The notes: generated by a model not told the origin, from the letters alone. A stretch of DNA of 44,415 nucleotides from Ignavibacteria bacterium (GCA_019912545.1 JAIOIK010000099.1:1-44415), one strand, 5' to 3'; positions 1 to 8,348 are shown, numbered from the stretch's first letter. Translations and numbers: made by a program.

Positions 1-1
1 G

Positions 2-523
2 CTTTCTTCCGATAAGGATGAGATCATCAGGGCTTATGTAGTTGATGTGACCCAGTCATGGAGCGGAAACGCAAGATGGATAAACAACCGGAATATTACG
101 GATGTATCCAACATTTGTTTTCCTTCAACCGCAGATAGCATGATGGCAATAGGTGCTTATTCGGTAAACCTCTCATGGTATGAACAGCTTGGCGATCTTT
201 GTACATACAGCAGCGTTGGTTATAACATAACCGGCAAACTTGGAGTTGATATTACGGGTCCGGGACACTCAACTTTCAGCACGAAGAAAAATAACAGCTA
301 CCAGATCTTCTCAGGAACAAGTTCAGCCGCGCCGCATGTTGTTGGTACCGCAGCACTGCTTCTTCAGTACAATCCGGCATTAACGCATGAGCAAGTGAGA
401 AGCATTCTGCTGAGCTCGGCGGTTAAAGATAATTTTACAGGTGACACTCCAAACTACCAGTGGGGTTACGGCAAACTGAATACTGAAGGCGCAATAAGAT
501 ATTTGATGATGACAGGGAACTAA
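2..523 (+). CDS. Subtilisin-like serine protease (peptidase S8), C-terminal part
   Basis: The reading frame is open from base 2, so the gene starts upstream of the window. Only the last ~173 residues are visible. They hold the catalytic-serine block SGTSSAAPHVVG near base 330, followed by the usual helix and a final LNTEGAI segment, so the protein ends right after the S8 catalytic domain. The Asp and His parts of the triad must lie upstream. There is no C-terminal type IX sorting domain, unlike other exported proteins in this window. The family hydrolyses proteins, usually outside the cytoplasm; the signal peptide cannot be checked here. An A-rich spacer separates it from rpsR. Confidence 0.9.
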   Translation, partial: LSSDKDEIIRAYVVDVTQSWSGNARWINNRNITDVSNICFPSTADSMMAIGAYSVNLSWYEQLGDLCTYSSVGYNITGKLGVDITGPGHSTFSTKKNNSYQIFSGTSSAAPHVVGTAALLLQYNPALTHEQVRSILLSSAVKDNFTGDTPNYQWGYGKLNTEGAIRYLMMTGN

Positions 524-644
524 GTTAAAAGTAAAAAGGCAAAAATAAAAAAGCAAAAAAAAGCAAGAATAAAAAGCAAGAATGAGAAGCAAAAATAAAA
601 AAGCAAAAAATAAAAAAAATAAATCATAACAACAAAATATTAAA
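524..644. repeat. A-rich degenerate repeat upstream of rpsR
   Basis: About 120 bases almost entirely A, with G and a few T and C, made of imperfect repeats of AAGCAAAAATAAAA and AAGCAAGAAT. The pattern runs into the first codons of rpsR (MRKSKK). It is probably an untranslated leader with very little structure. No promoter box could be picked out. Confidence 0.6.
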
Positions 645-935
645 ATGAGAAAAAGCAAAAAAGAAGAGGCAAGTCAATACAAGACATTGCAGATGACACA
701 GAAGCAGCAGCAGCAAAGGAGAAAGAAAATTGATCCTTTAAAGACAAGGGGTATTAAGTACATCGATTATAAGGATACAAGGCTTCTTGCAAGGTTTGTG
801 AACGAGCAGGGCAAGATACTTCCTTCGAGGATAACAGGTATCAGCTCAAAGATGCAGCGCATGATGACAGAGGCTATAAAAAGAGCACGCCATCTATCGC
901 TTATGCCGTTTGTCAGCGAAGAATTCAGGCCGTAG
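645..935 (+). CDS. rpsR: 30S ribosomal protein S18
   Basis: S18 binds the platform of the small ribosomal subunit with S6. The 96-residue protein has the S18 core from about residue 38: [20 protein letters not shown], then [12 protein letters not shown] and [12 protein letters not shown]. The N-terminal ~37 residues are a Lys/Gln-rich extension. No cysteines are present, so this is a zinc-free form without the CxxC-type ligands of some S18 proteins. rpsR commonly sits with rpsF, ssb and rplI; here it stands between a protease and a secreted nuclease, and none of those partners is in the window. A hairpin follows the stop codon. Confidence 0.95.
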   Translation: MRKSKKEEASQYKTLQMTQKQQQQRRKKIDPLKTRGIKYIDYKDTRLLARFVNEQGKILPSRITGISSKMQRMMTEAIKRARHLSLMPFVSEEFRP

Positions 936-989
936 TTCTGCAGCGCTGAATATTATTTTTTGAAATACTGCACACTGAAAATTTATGTG

Positions 990-1022
990 AGCCTGTTTCT
1001 TTAACCGGAACGGGCTTTATTA
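990..1022 (+). terminator. Probable rho-independent terminator of rpsR
   Basis: AGCCTGTTTC (990-999) pairs with GGAACGGGCT (1007-1016) over ten base pairs, two of them G-U, with a 7-base loop. A T-rich stretch follows. It sits ~55 bases after the rpsR stop and just before the next gene. Confidence 0.75.
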
Positions 1023-1034
1023 TTATATAATTAT

Positions 1035-2021
1035 ATGACATCAAAAAGAATTTCAATTCTGCTGTTTATTCTGTTATTCCTTTTTACAGGCAATGTACTT
1101 TCGCAGGAACAGTTCATAATTGGTGAATTCGCTGTATCAAAAATACTTGATGGAGATACATTCCGTTTTGATGGACTTGATAAGTCCACAAGGCTTCTTG
1201 GAATTGACACCGAGGAGACATTTAAGGATGAAAACGCAGAGATGAAGGTGAATGATATTGCTTCAAGGTGGCTTGAGTACTATGCGCAGAAGAAAGATTC
1301 TTCCAATAAGCCTGCAAAGATAGAATCACCTTTTGGATATGACACATGGCAATGGACAAAAAAAATGTTTAAGGATGTGGTAAAGGTTAGGCTTGAAGTT
1401 GATGATTTTAAGCGTGTGATAGATATGTTTAACCGTTACCTTGTATATATTATTGCGATCAAAGAAGACGGGACTGAATTCAATTACAATATAGAATGCG
1501 TTAAGCAGGGATATAGTCCCTATTTTTCCAAATACGGCTATTCCGCAAGGTTTCATGATGCATTTGTGAAAGCTCAGAATTACGCAAGAGATAACAAGCT
1601 TGGCATCTGGAGCGGGAAAGAATTATGCTATCCTGACTATCCAGAAAGACTTGAGTGGTGGGATAAACGCGGAGAGCAGATAAAGAAATTTGAAACAATG
1701 CACATGGGGAAAGAGGGATACTACTCAATGCTAGATATCAGTGATTACAACAAGCTAAAAGCTCACATGGGTGATACTGTAACTATATTCGGAAACATCT
1801 CAAGAGTTATCACAGATAATGACCCGCGTATAGTTAAGTTTGAAATTAATGATGATGACACGATAGATCTGGTGTTTTTCAAAAGGAATTACGCTGTTCT
1901 GGATGAACTAAAGCTGAATGAACCCAAGGGATATTATGTTTATGCAAAAGGTAAGCTAAGTGAATATAAAGGTAAGCTCCAGATAATAGTTGACGATAAA
2001 TCCCAGGTATGGGAAGAATGA
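1035..2021 (+). CDS. Secreted thermonuclease (SNase) domain protein with C-terminal OB-like domain
   Basis: A signal peptide is clear (hydrophobic residues 8-22, cleavage near VLSQ). The Staphylococcus nuclease fold spans roughly 30-195. Counterparts of all catalytic residues are visible: D41 in LDGDTF, R53 and D58 in RLLGIDTEE with E61, and R134 in FNRYLVYI (D21, R35, D40, E43 and R87 of the staphylococcal enzyme). A ~65-residue insertion rich in W, K and D separates the two halves. Residues ~228-326 look like a beta-rich OB-type domain (DTVTIFGNISRV, YVYAKGKLSEYKGK). It is probably a calcium-dependent extracellular or periplasmic nuclease; the OB module could bind nucleic acid (inference). 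Confidence 0.85.
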   Translation: MTSKRISILLFILLFLFTGNVLSQEQFIIGEFAVSKILDGDTFRFDGLDKSTRLLGIDTEETFKDENAEMKVNDIASRWLEYYAQKKDSSNKPAKIESPFGYDTWQWTKKMFKDVVKVRLEVDDFKRVIDMFNRYLVYIIAIKEDGTEFNYNIECVKQGYSPYFSKYGYSARFHDAFVKAQNYARDNKLGIWSGKELCYPDYPERLEWWDKRGEQIKKFETMHMGKEGYYSMLDISDYNKLKAHMGDTVTIFGNISRVITDNDPRIVKFEINDDDTIDLVFFKRNYAVLDELKLNEPKGYYVYAKGKLSEYKGKLQIIVDDKSQVWEE

Positions 2022-2025
2022 TTCT

Positions 2026-2065
2026 GGATTTCGCCTGCCTGCTGCAGGCAGGGATTTCGGATTTC
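2026..2065. repeat. Intergenic palindrome flanked by GGATTTC direct repeats
   Basis: The palindromic core CCTGCCTGCTGCAGGCAGG (2034-2052) lies between two GGATTTCG copies (2026-2033 and 2052-2059), with a further GGATTTC at 2059-2065. It starts five bases after the SNase-gene stop. It resembles the palindromes at 20873 and 37135, which also carry GGGATT and GCCTGC or GGCGGG motifs. Confidence 0.6.
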
Positions 2066-2131
2066 AAAAAGCTCAAACATAGAAAAACCCTCTTAAGAGA
2101 GGTGTGTTGCATAAAAAGTAATTAAATCAAA

Positions 2132-2908
2132 ATGTTCATAGATACACATGCACATCTAAACTATCCCGATATTCTCAGCAAACTGGATGAAGTGCTTTCA
2201 AGAGCGCAGGATGCAGGTGTGGAAAAAATCATTGTACCTGCCACTACTTATCAAACATCACTTCAAATTGCAGAGCTTGTACAAAAACATGATATGCTTT
2301 ATGGCGCTGTTGGTATACATCCAACGGAGCTTAAGGATTTTGATGAATCTCATCTGCGAGGCATAGAAGAACTTGCCCGGCAAAGCAAGATAGTTGCAAT
2401 TGGCGAAATAGGCCTTGATTATTACTGGGAGCCTTACGATAAGGAGCTCCAGCAAAGAATACTAAAAGAGCAATTCAGGATCGCAAAGCAAGAGTGTTTA
2501 CCCGTGATAATTCATAACAGGAACTCCACCGCTGATTTGATGGCTTTAGTAAAGGAAGAATATGACGAAGGGAAGCTTAAGGGGCAGTTCCACTCATTTA
2601 GCGCCGGAATTGAGGAAGCCAGGCAATGCACAGAAATGGGGTTTTGTATATCATTCACGGGGAACATCACATACAAACCTAATGATTCGACACTGTTAGC
2701 TTATGAAATCGTGAAGATTACCGGGATTGATAATTTGCTTTTGGAAACCGATACACCATACCTGCCTCCTGTTCCCTTTCGCGGCAAGCAGAATGAGCCG
2801 TCATTCATAAAGCACACCGCCGAAAAGATCGCTGAATTAAAGCGAATAAGTGTTGAGGAATTGGGTAAGATAACTACTCTGAATGCAAGAAGATTGTACG
2901 GGATATGA
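2132..2908 (+). CDS. TatD family metal-dependent hydrolase
   Basis: A TIM-barrel metal hydrolase of the usual length (258 residues). Metal ligands expected for TatD are present: H6 and H8 in DTHAHL, E92 in GEIGLDYY, H128 in VIIHNR, H154 in GQFHSFS, and D207 in LLLETDTPYLPP. TatD proteins act as 3'-5' exonucleases on DNA or RNA, or as deoxyribonucleases in quality control; the exact substrate cannot be told from sequence. The neighbouring SNase gene also encodes a nuclease, but with a signal peptide, so it acts in another compartment. The stop codon lies two bases before the AGGAT tandem repeat. Confidence 0.93.
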   Translation: MFIDTHAHLNYPDILSKLDEVLSRAQDAGVEKIIVPATTYQTSLQIAELVQKHDMLYGAVGIHPTELKDFDESHLRGIEELARQSKIVAIGEIGLDYYWEPYDKELQQRILKEQFRIAKQECLPVIIHNRNSTADLMALVKEEYDEGKLKGQFHSFSAGIEEARQCTEMGFCISFTGNITYKPNDSTLLAYEIVKITGIDNLLLETDTPYLPPVPFRGKQNEPSFIKHTAEKIAELKRISVEELGKITTLNARRLYGI

Positions 2909-2910
2909 AT

Positions 2911-2972
2911 AGGATAGGATAGGATAGGATAGGATAGGATAGGATAGGATAGGATAGGATAGGATAGGATAG
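2911..2972. repeat. Tandem simple repeat (AGGAT)x12
   Basis: Twelve perfect head-to-tail copies of the pentamer AGGAT run from 2911 to 2970, followed by AG. It starts immediately after the TatD stop codon and lies ~110 bases upstream of the next small gene. No imperfect units are present, which suggests recent slippage. Confidence 0.97.
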
Positions 2973-3083
2973 TTTGCCGGATCTAGACTGATACAATTTT
3001 TCAGCAATCTGCCCTGCTGCCTTAACAATAATTTAACAAATTTAACATCAAGTTAATATTTCCTTAATCATACAGGCTTAATT

Positions 3084-3317
3084 TTGGGTAATCAATCAAA
3101 TCATATTTTGGAATACAAAGACTTCCTGAAGATCCCCGAGATAAAGGAGAAGTTCAGCATTATGTATGATGAACAGAAAAAGCATTTCAGGGATATGTAC
3201 AGACCGGGCGGGTTTGATAAAGAACACCTCGACCTTGTAAGCATGAAAACAGCATTCATCTCTACTGATCTTTACTTTACATCTTTGCATAAAGAAAGCG
3301 CTGAAACATCTTCTTAA
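3084..3317 (+). CDS. Hypothetical small protein (77 aa)
   Basis: I do not recognise this protein. It is acidic/basic-mixed and probably helical (EIKEKFSIMYDEQKKHFRDM), with no signal peptide or membrane segment. The only plausible start that gives the full length is TTG at 3084; the first in-frame ATG would leave about 50 residues. Support for it being real is the correct orientation, a good terminator 33 bases after the stop, and protein-like composition. It lies downstream of the AGGAT repeat, so any promoter would be close to that repeat. Confidence 0.55.
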   Translation: MGNQSNHILEYKDFLKIPEIKEKFSIMYDEQKKHFRDMYRPGGFDKEHLDLVSMKTAFISTDLYFTSLHKESAETSS

Positions 3318-3350
3318 GAATTCGTATCATATTAAAATGTAGTTGTAAAA

Positions 3351-3370
3351 AAGGCGGGTTAACCCGCCTT
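3351..3370. terminator. Perfect 20-base palindrome, bidirectional terminator
   Basis: AAGGCGGGTTAACCCGCCTT is a perfect palindrome preceded by A's and followed by T-containing sequence. It lies between the converging small gene (plus) and the lipoprotein gene (minus), 28 bases from the latter's stop, and could serve both. Confidence 0.8.
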
Positions 3371-3397
3371 TAACAGTTTACTCTACCGGGAATTCAA

Positions 3398-4063
3398 TCA
3401 ATGTGCGGTGTGTACGAAATCGTTTATGCCATGAGTGTTTATCCTCACTTCAAAAGACATCCTGAATCCGCCTGAGTTAGTGGCTTCCCTTGGGAATATT
3501 ATTCCATAAACATTTCTGCCAATAAAATTAGCAGATTTTTCTTTGAGCCAGAATGCATAAACAGGTTTAGAATCACCAATATTCATAGGTGCATTAAAGT
3601 AACCCCATGCACCGTTTGCATAAGTATCGTCTGCTGTAAAATCAAGTTCCGGAAGTATCGTATCTCTGCCTACCGGCATAACTGTTATTGTATCAAATTG
3701 CGCCTTTGTCATTGAAGCATATAATCTGACAAATTTTGTCTGGTAACCAATTGGAAGATCAAAATCAGAAAGGTCACCTGACCTTAGTGAATAATTAAAA
3801 CCCATTCCGGCTGAATCTATCAATTGACAATCTTTGGAAGTGCTATCTCTTAATACAGTTGTGCCATTATACAGGTTAATCCCATTTGCAACATTACCAA
3901 TACCATCAACCACGCCAATGCTATCAAAATGCTCAACATAAGAAACAACCGGGTCGTTAGTTAACCCCGCATCATCACAACCGCTTAAAAAGGTAATAGT
4001 AAAAATTGCAGAAACAACAAATAATGAAATATATGCTAACGGACTGTTGAATAAAGTCTTCAT
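3398..4063 (-). CDS. Hypothetical lipoprotein
   Basis: The start is placed at ATG 4063 because the lipoprotein signal begins there: MKTLFNSPLAYISLFVV, then a hydrophobic stretch and the lipobox LSGC with Cys29. A longer reading to 4108 would put 15 polar residues before the signal and overlap the upstream gene. The mature ~190 residues are beta-rich and carry DSIGVVDGIGNVANG, resembling no family I can name. It follows the outer-membrane barrel gene by 34 bases and is probably co-transcribed with it. It is likely anchored in the outer or inner membrane. Confidence 0.8.
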   Translation of the reverse strand: MKTLFNSPLAYISLFVVSAIFTITFLSGCDDAGLTNDPVVSYVEHFDSIGVVDGIGNVANGINLYNGTTVLRDSTSKDCQLIDSAGMGFNYSLRSGDLSDFDLPIGYQTKFVRLYASMTKAQFDTITVMPVGRDTILPELDFTADDTYANGAWGYFNAPMNIGDSKPVYAFWLKEKSANFIGRNVYGIIFPREATNSGGFRMSFEVRINTHGINDFVHTAH

Positions 4064-4097
4064 AAATTTTGTCTTATAAATTATTAATTGGTTTTTG

Positions 4098-4781
4098 TTA
4101 TAATTCAAACTTCATCCCTGTGTATATCTTGATTGTGGATGTTGTAATTTTCTTTATTGTTTCATTGCTGCCAAGATTATTCAGGCCGCCGTATTCATAA
4201 TTGCCGCCCAGCAGAACACCCATATATTTATTGAACATATATGCAAACTGGAGATTACCCGTTAAGCCGAGGTCAAAATTCTTAGCCTTATATAGCGGGT
4301 TTACATCCTGCGAAAGCAGCAAGCCAAAATAAGGCCCCAAATTACCATCTACCCTTATCTTAGGACCGATGTTGAAATCAAAATAAATCAATAAAGGTAT
4401 ATTGAGATAATTCAGATTGGTTTTAGTTCCCGTAGAAGTTTCAAATCCTTTATTAGCGTACAGCAATCCCGTTGTAAATCCGAATCCCAGGAAATTGAGT
4501 GAAAGATTTGCGCCAATTGCCGGGCCAACCTTTGATGAAGTTGATGTTAAGCTGCCGTTTGTATCCGGTTTGTTAAACTCAAAACTCGTGTTAGAAATGC
4601 CAACGCCAAGCTGAACGTCAACATCAAGACTGAAGAGTGCATTTCTTTTTGCAAGCAGTTTTTCCGCTTCTTTGAAATGAGGCTTAATATTATGTTTATC
4701 TCCTGAAAACGAGCCTGCCGCCACAAACAAAAACATCATAAAAGCAACAACAATTCTTTTGAAGTTAGTATTAATTTTCAT
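4098..4781 (-). CDS. Outer-membrane beta-barrel protein (OmpA-like barrel, PorT/OMP_b-brl_2 type)
   Basis: A 227-residue protein with an N-terminal signal (IVVAFMMFLFVAAGSFS). Alternating hydrophobic/polar strands typical of small eight-stranded barrels follow: VDVQLGVGISNTSF, GANLSLNFLGFGFTTGLLYA, LNIPLLIYFDF, and a final strand ending in aromatic/hydrophobic alternation (TGMKFEL). The architecture fits the Bacteroidota outer membrane protein beta-barrel family. Function is unknown; such barrels are structural or transport proteins. It appears to form a two-gene unit with the downstream lipoprotein. Confidence 0.8.
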   Translation of the reverse strand: MKINTNFKRIVVAFMMFLFVAAGSFSGDKHNIKPHFKEAEKLLAKRNALFSLDVDVQLGVGISNTSFEFNKPDTNGSLTSTSSKVGPAIGANLSLNFLGFGFTTGLLYANKGFETSTGTKTNLNYLNIPLLIYFDFNIGPKIRVDGNLGPYFGLLLSQDVNPLYKAKNFDLGLTGNLQFAYMFNKYMGVLLGGNYEYGGLNNLGSNETIKKITTSTIKIYTGMKFEL

Positions 4782-4826
4782 TTTTCCCTGTATTGTTTTT
4801 TGAATTAATTATTTAATCTGCCTTAT

Positions 4827-5741
4827 CTATTTTTTAGCGTACTCTTCATAAGTGGTTGCATGGTCAGGATCAAAATCCATTAACTTGCGGTAAATTGTCT
4901 TGTCATAATAATCTACAAGAGAAGTAGCGATTTCCAGATACTTGGCTTCAAAGAAAGCTTTAATGACAAAAGACCTTACTTCAGTTTTTTTGATCTTTCC
5001 AACCATTTCAAGTGATTCGGCAATTCTTTCAAGCGCAGTTCTTTTATCATACTGCAGCGAATCTATTCCGGAAAAATGATATACCCAAAATGCTTTCCGG
5101 AAATTATCATACTTGGAGTTGAGCAGTTCTGAAGGATAAGCGCTCCTTGACTGTTTTAAGCTTGAGTTATCAACCCATCCGGAGCCGTCGCTGTTTGCAA
5201 TTGCCAGATTAACCAGGTTCTGTGCCTTTTGGTATCTTTGAGTGCCTAAATTCGGTTCCCAGGAATCATCATCAATCCCTATTACCATGTAAGCGTAATA
5301 GTCGAGGAAACTGGTAAGCTTGTTATACTTCAGGTCATCATGGTAGAAGCTCTGGCCTTTAATGTAGTTGAAGCTCCATGTTTCATCTTTTATTCTGAAG
5401 ATCGTAGTGAAGTTTTCAGTCCGGTAAACATTTCTTTGAACGCTTATTACCATCTGTGCATTATAGCTGTCAAATCCGGTTGAGCTTGTAAAGAAGAACT
5501 GAAAATTACACTTGATCTTGTATGGCTTCCCCCTAACATCATTAATTATATTTTCATCAGTGAACCTGGTCTTGTTCAGATAATTCTGAACATCCAGTTT
5601 AAAATTTGAGAGCCTGTCCCTGATATCTGTATTTAGAGAACTCAGATCAACATCAACAACAGCATCAAGCTCCTGGGAATAGGATTTGTTAATTCCTGCA
5701 ACCACAATAATGATACAGATAAGTCTGAGAATTTTTTGCAT
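4827..5741 (-). CDS. DUF4835 / PorD-like type IX secretion protein
   Basis: The start is set at ATG 5741 (MQKILRLICIIIVVAG...SYSQELDA), which gives a standard signal peptide cleaved before QELDA; an upstream ATG at 5801 would add 20 residues ahead of it. The protein has the layout I recall for DUF4835: VDVDLSSLNTDIRDRL...FKLDVQNYLNKTRF near the N terminus, a central FNYIKGQSFYHDDLKYN, then LTSFLDYYAYMVIGIDDDSW. Members have been named PorD in type IX secretion annotation (from memory). It is divergent from a PorV/PorQ-like gene 84 bases away, which fits an envelope/T9SS role. Confidence 0.8.
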   Translation of the reverse strand: MQKILRLICIIIVVAGINKSYSQELDAVVDVDLSSLNTDIRDRLSNFKLDVQNYLNKTRFTDENIINDVRGKPYKIKCNFQFFFTSSTGFDSYNAQMVISVQRNVYRTENFTTIFRIKDETWSFNYIKGQSFYHDDLKYNKLTSFLDYYAYMVIGIDDDSWEPNLGTQRYQKAQNLVNLAIANSDGSGWVDNSSLKQSRSAYPSELLNSKYDNFRKAFWVYHFSGIDSLQYDKRTALERIAESLEMVGKIKKTEVRSFVIKAFFEAKYLEIATSLVDYYDKTIYRKLMDFDPDHATTYEEYAKK

Positions 5742-5825
5742 TTTCAACAAATATTTCCTATTTTTACATATAAAGTTACTAAAAGAAGCTATTATAATCA
5801 ATCCACGCTATTTTAAGCAAAAATC

Positions 5826-6710
5826 ATGCCAATGCGCTTAACATTCATAATTGTTTTGTTACTTGTTTCGTTCCGTTTGTCATTTTCACAGTTTGAACTG
5901 ATTGATATCGGGGCAAAACCGATTTCACTTGGCGGTGCTTTTACTTCGCTTGCGAATAACTCAAACGCTGTGTATTACAATCCGGCAGGCATTTCACAGT
6001 TGCCATTCAGGGAAGTATCGATCTTCTATTCCCCAGCCCCGTTTGGTTTGAAAGAACTTGCAAACGGTTCAGTAAATTATGTTGAACCAACTAAATATGG
6101 TGCATTCGGACTTTCTGCCAAGACTTATGGCTTTGAGTTATATAAGGAGATCACAGCTACTTTAACTTATGCTAATAATTACAAGAGTAAGATTTTCTAT
6201 GGAGCAAATGTAAATTACTATAGTCTCAAAATTCAGAACTATGGTTCAGCTTCAACATTTGGAATAGATATTGGTGTGCTTGCCTACATTACTGATTTTT
6301 TAAGATGGGGATTTTCTGCATATAACCTGAACAGGCCATCTATTGGGACACAAAAAGATAAACTGCCGCAGGTTTACAGAACAGGAATTTCAGTGCAGCC
6401 AAGGAATGATCTGAACTTTGTTTTGGATGTTGAGAAGGATACGCGTTACACAGCTTCAGTAAAGGCAGGTGTTGAGTATACACTCTACAATATGATAGAC
6501 CTCAGGGCGGGTATTGGCACTGAGCCAACCAGATTTTCAGGCGGCGTTGGGATATACTATTCATTGTTTGAAATCGGATACGGGTTTTACAATCACCAGG
6601 ATCTTGGCTTAACTCACCAGGGTACAATTACGATAAACTTTGGCGGTGAAAAAGGCAGAAAGATAATACGTGAATCTCTAAAGAATGCTTTTGCAAAGCG
6701 TAAGAAATAA
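5826..6710 (+). CDS. PorV/PorQ family outer-membrane barrel protein
   Basis: After a signal peptide (FIIVLLLVSFRLSFSQ) the mature start ELIDIGAKPISLGGAFTSLA and NNSNAVYYNPAGISQL is the hallmark of the FadL-like PorV/PorQ (UPF0164) family. Repeating amphipathic beta strands follow to an ending of GTITINFGGEKGRKI and a basic tail. In T9SS bacteria PorV shuttles cargo from the translocon to the attachment complex and PorQ helps anchor the sortase complex; which role applies here cannot be decided. It is transcribed divergently from the DUF4835/PorD-like gene. ATG 5832 is an equally good start. Confidence 0.85.
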   Translation: MPMRLTFIIVLLLVSFRLSFSQFELIDIGAKPISLGGAFTSLANNSNAVYYNPAGISQLPFREVSIFYSPAPFGLKELANGSVNYVEPTKYGAFGLSAKTYGFELYKEITATLTYANNYKSKIFYGANVNYYSLKIQNYGSASTFGIDIGVLAYITDFLRWGFSAYNLNRPSIGTQKDKLPQVYRTGISVQPRNDLNFVLDVEKDTRYTASVKAGVEYTLYNMIDLRAGIGTEPTRFSGGVGIYYSLFEIGYGFYNHQDLGLTHQGTITINFGGEKGRKIIRESLKNAFAKRKK

Positions 6711-6756
6711 TTTTTTTTTATCTATGTTTTAAGGATTTTAAAAAAATGATTTTAAT

Positions 6757-7212
6757 TTAACTTAATATCTCTACATTATCACCCTCAAAATCAATTATAA
6801 TCTTCCGCAAATGATCCGGCAATCTTTCAGGGCGGTTGGTTTCACAGTTCAGATTTACCTGAACAGACTTTTGTGTGACCAGCAAGGCATTCGTTTCGGA
6901 TTTATAAATTAAATGCTCAAAGCAAAAACTTGAATTCTTCACGTATGAGATCCTTGTATGTATATCCAGCAGATCATCAACCATTGCCGGTGATTGGTAA
7001 TTTATCTCATTCCGCTTAACATTTATCTTAAGACCATCGCTGTATATTCCAGTGGGAAGCAGCTGAATACCCAGATTGCGTACATACTCGACCCTGCCGA
7101 TCTCACAGTACTCAAGATATATCGCATTGTGAACAATGCCTTGTGAATCCACCTGGAAATTGCGTACGCGGAGCTGAAATAGATGTTTGTATTTAGATCT
7201 GCTTAATTCCAT
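6757..7212 (-). CDS. Acyl-CoA thioesterase, hotdog fold (4HBT/YbgC-FadM type)
   Basis: The 151-residue single-domain protein has the 4HBT active-site region: QVDSQGIVHNAIYLEYCEIGRVEYV at residues ~21-45, with the aspartate and the conserved HNAIYL helix start. Typical strands follow (LKINVKRNEINYQSPAMVDDLL, ALLVTQKSVQVNLN). Such enzymes hydrolyse acyl-CoA thioesters in the cytoplasm; substrate chain length is unknown. The ATG at 7212 gives the usual length. It appears monocistronic, separated from the ltaE-like gene by a palindrome-containing spacer. Confidence 0.85.
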   Translation of the reverse strand: MELSRSKYKHLFQLRVRNFQVDSQGIVHNAIYLEYCEIGRVEYVRNLGIQLLPTGIYSDGLKINVKRNEINYQSPAMVDDLLDIHTRISYVKNSSFCFEHLIYKSETNALLVTQKSVQVNLNCETNRPERLPDHLRKIIIDFEGDNVEILS

Positions 7213-7222
7213 AAATTAATAT

Positions 7223-7270
7223 TATTGTCAGTCAACACACAGACTGGAATGCTTGTCTGCTGCAGGCAAG
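7223..7270. repeat. Intergenic inverted repeat with CTGC core
   Basis: CACAGAC (7231-7237) is inverted relative to GTCTGTG (7268-7274), enclosing an inner near-palindrome TTGTCTGCTGCAGGCAA. This makes a nested hairpin of about 44 bases between the thioesterase and threonine aldolase genes. The arrangement resembles short mobile palindromes rather than a simple terminator. Confidence 0.5.
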
Positions 7271-7331
7271 GTCTGTGCTACTGGCTACCTTCAAACAAAG
7301 TCTTTTTTCCACAAGGATCTACGACGAAGAG

Positions 7332-8348
7332 TCATATTGATTCAAACATTTCTATTGCCTGCTCAGTTTGATCTGAGTTTATATCAAGATGAAAAACGGC
7401 CCGCATTTTGTCAACACCATCATTGGTCACGAGCAATCCTTTCTTCTCAAGATTCTCTCTAATTACGGAAGCATTATTCTTAGTTTTAAATATCACAATA
7501 TTTGTTTGAACGGAATCCAAATCTATTTCCACATAAGGAAGTTTAGATATCTCTTCCGCAAAATGCCGGGCATTTTTGTGGTCTTCTTTCAATCTCTCAA
7601 CATTGTTTTCCAATGCATATAGCGCTCCCGCTGCTATGATTCCTGCTTGCCGCATTCCCCCGCCCAGTATCTTACGGAACTTATGCGCCTTAGTGATGAA
7701 ATCAACATCACCGCAAAGAATTGAACCAATTGGCGCCCCCAGTCCTTTAGAAAAACAAAATGAAATTGAATCAACAAGTGATGAATACTCCTTGATGCTT
7801 ATTCCGGTTTCCACCGACGCATTGAATATTCTTGCTCCGTCGAGATGAAGATTAAGATTCCGCTCTTTTGCCAGATTACTTATTTTCTTAATTTCATCTA
7901 AAGGATATATCGTCCCGCCGGCACGGTTATGAGTATTTTCTATGCATATTAGAGAAGTTTTGGGGTAATGATACCAGTCAGGCCTAATGTGACCTTCAAC
8001 TTCATTTACATCCATTACTCCCCTAATGCCTTTCAAAGGCATTACCTGCACTCCCGATATAAAAGAAGGCCCTGCAACTTCGTATTTAATTATGTGTGAA
8101 TCCCATTCAGCAATTATTTCTTCGGCGGGATTAGTATGGCATTTTATCGCCAGCTGGTTAGCCATGCATCCTGATGTCACAAAAAGCGCAGCAGGTTTGC
8201 CAGTCAATTCTCTGCATTTTTCCTGTAACTTATTTACTGTGGGGTCATCGCCCCAAACATCGTCTCCCACTTCTGCGGAAGCTATAGCTTCGCGCATGGC
8301 TTTTGAGGGTTTGGTAACTGTATCAGACCTAAGGTCAATGTACTTCAT
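7332..8348 (-). CDS. L-threonine aldolase (low-specificity), PLP enzyme
   Basis: This PLP fold type I enzyme cleaves threonine or allo-threonine to glycine and acetaldehyde. The N terminus IDLRSDTVTKPSKAMREAI is diagnostic of the family. VTSGCMANQLAIKCH and LHLDGARIFNA (the Asp that holds the PLP pyridine nitrogen) follow. The Schiff-base lysine is in SFCFSKGLGAPIGS (Lys201 from this start). Full length is normal. Start choice: ATG 8348 fits the family N terminus; ATG 8351 or a codon at 8360 would add only one to four residues. Single gene; no operon partner is evident. Confidence 0.93.
   Translation of the reverse strand: MKYIDLRSDTVTKPSKAMREAIASAEVGDDVWGDDPTVNKLQEKCRELTGKPAALFVTSGCMANQLAIKCHTNPAEEIIAEWDSHIIKYEVAGPSFISGVQVMPLKGIRGVMDVNEVEGHIRPDWYHYPKTSLICIENTHNRAGGTIYPLDEIKKISNLAKERNLNLHLDGARIFNASVETGISIKEYSSLVDSISFCFSKGLGAPIGSILCGDVDFITKAHKFRKILGGGMRQAGIIAAGALYALENNVERLKEDHKNARHFAEEISKLPYVEIDLDSVQTNIVIFKTKNNASVIRENLEKKGLLVTNDGVDKMRAVFHLDINSDQTEQAIEMFESI

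Noticed and set aside
380-658. A 92-residue minus-strand reading frame rich in Phe and Leu
   Set aside because: It is the complement of the A-rich spacer and of the protease gene's end; its composition is low-complexity and no start signal supports it.
2911-2972. CRISPR or telomere-like array
   Set aside because: The units are contiguous pentamers without spacers; it is a simple sequence repeat.
2837-3028. A minus-strand frame with repeated SYPIL units
   Set aside because: It is only the translation of the AGGAT tandem repeat, with no homology-like sequence around it.
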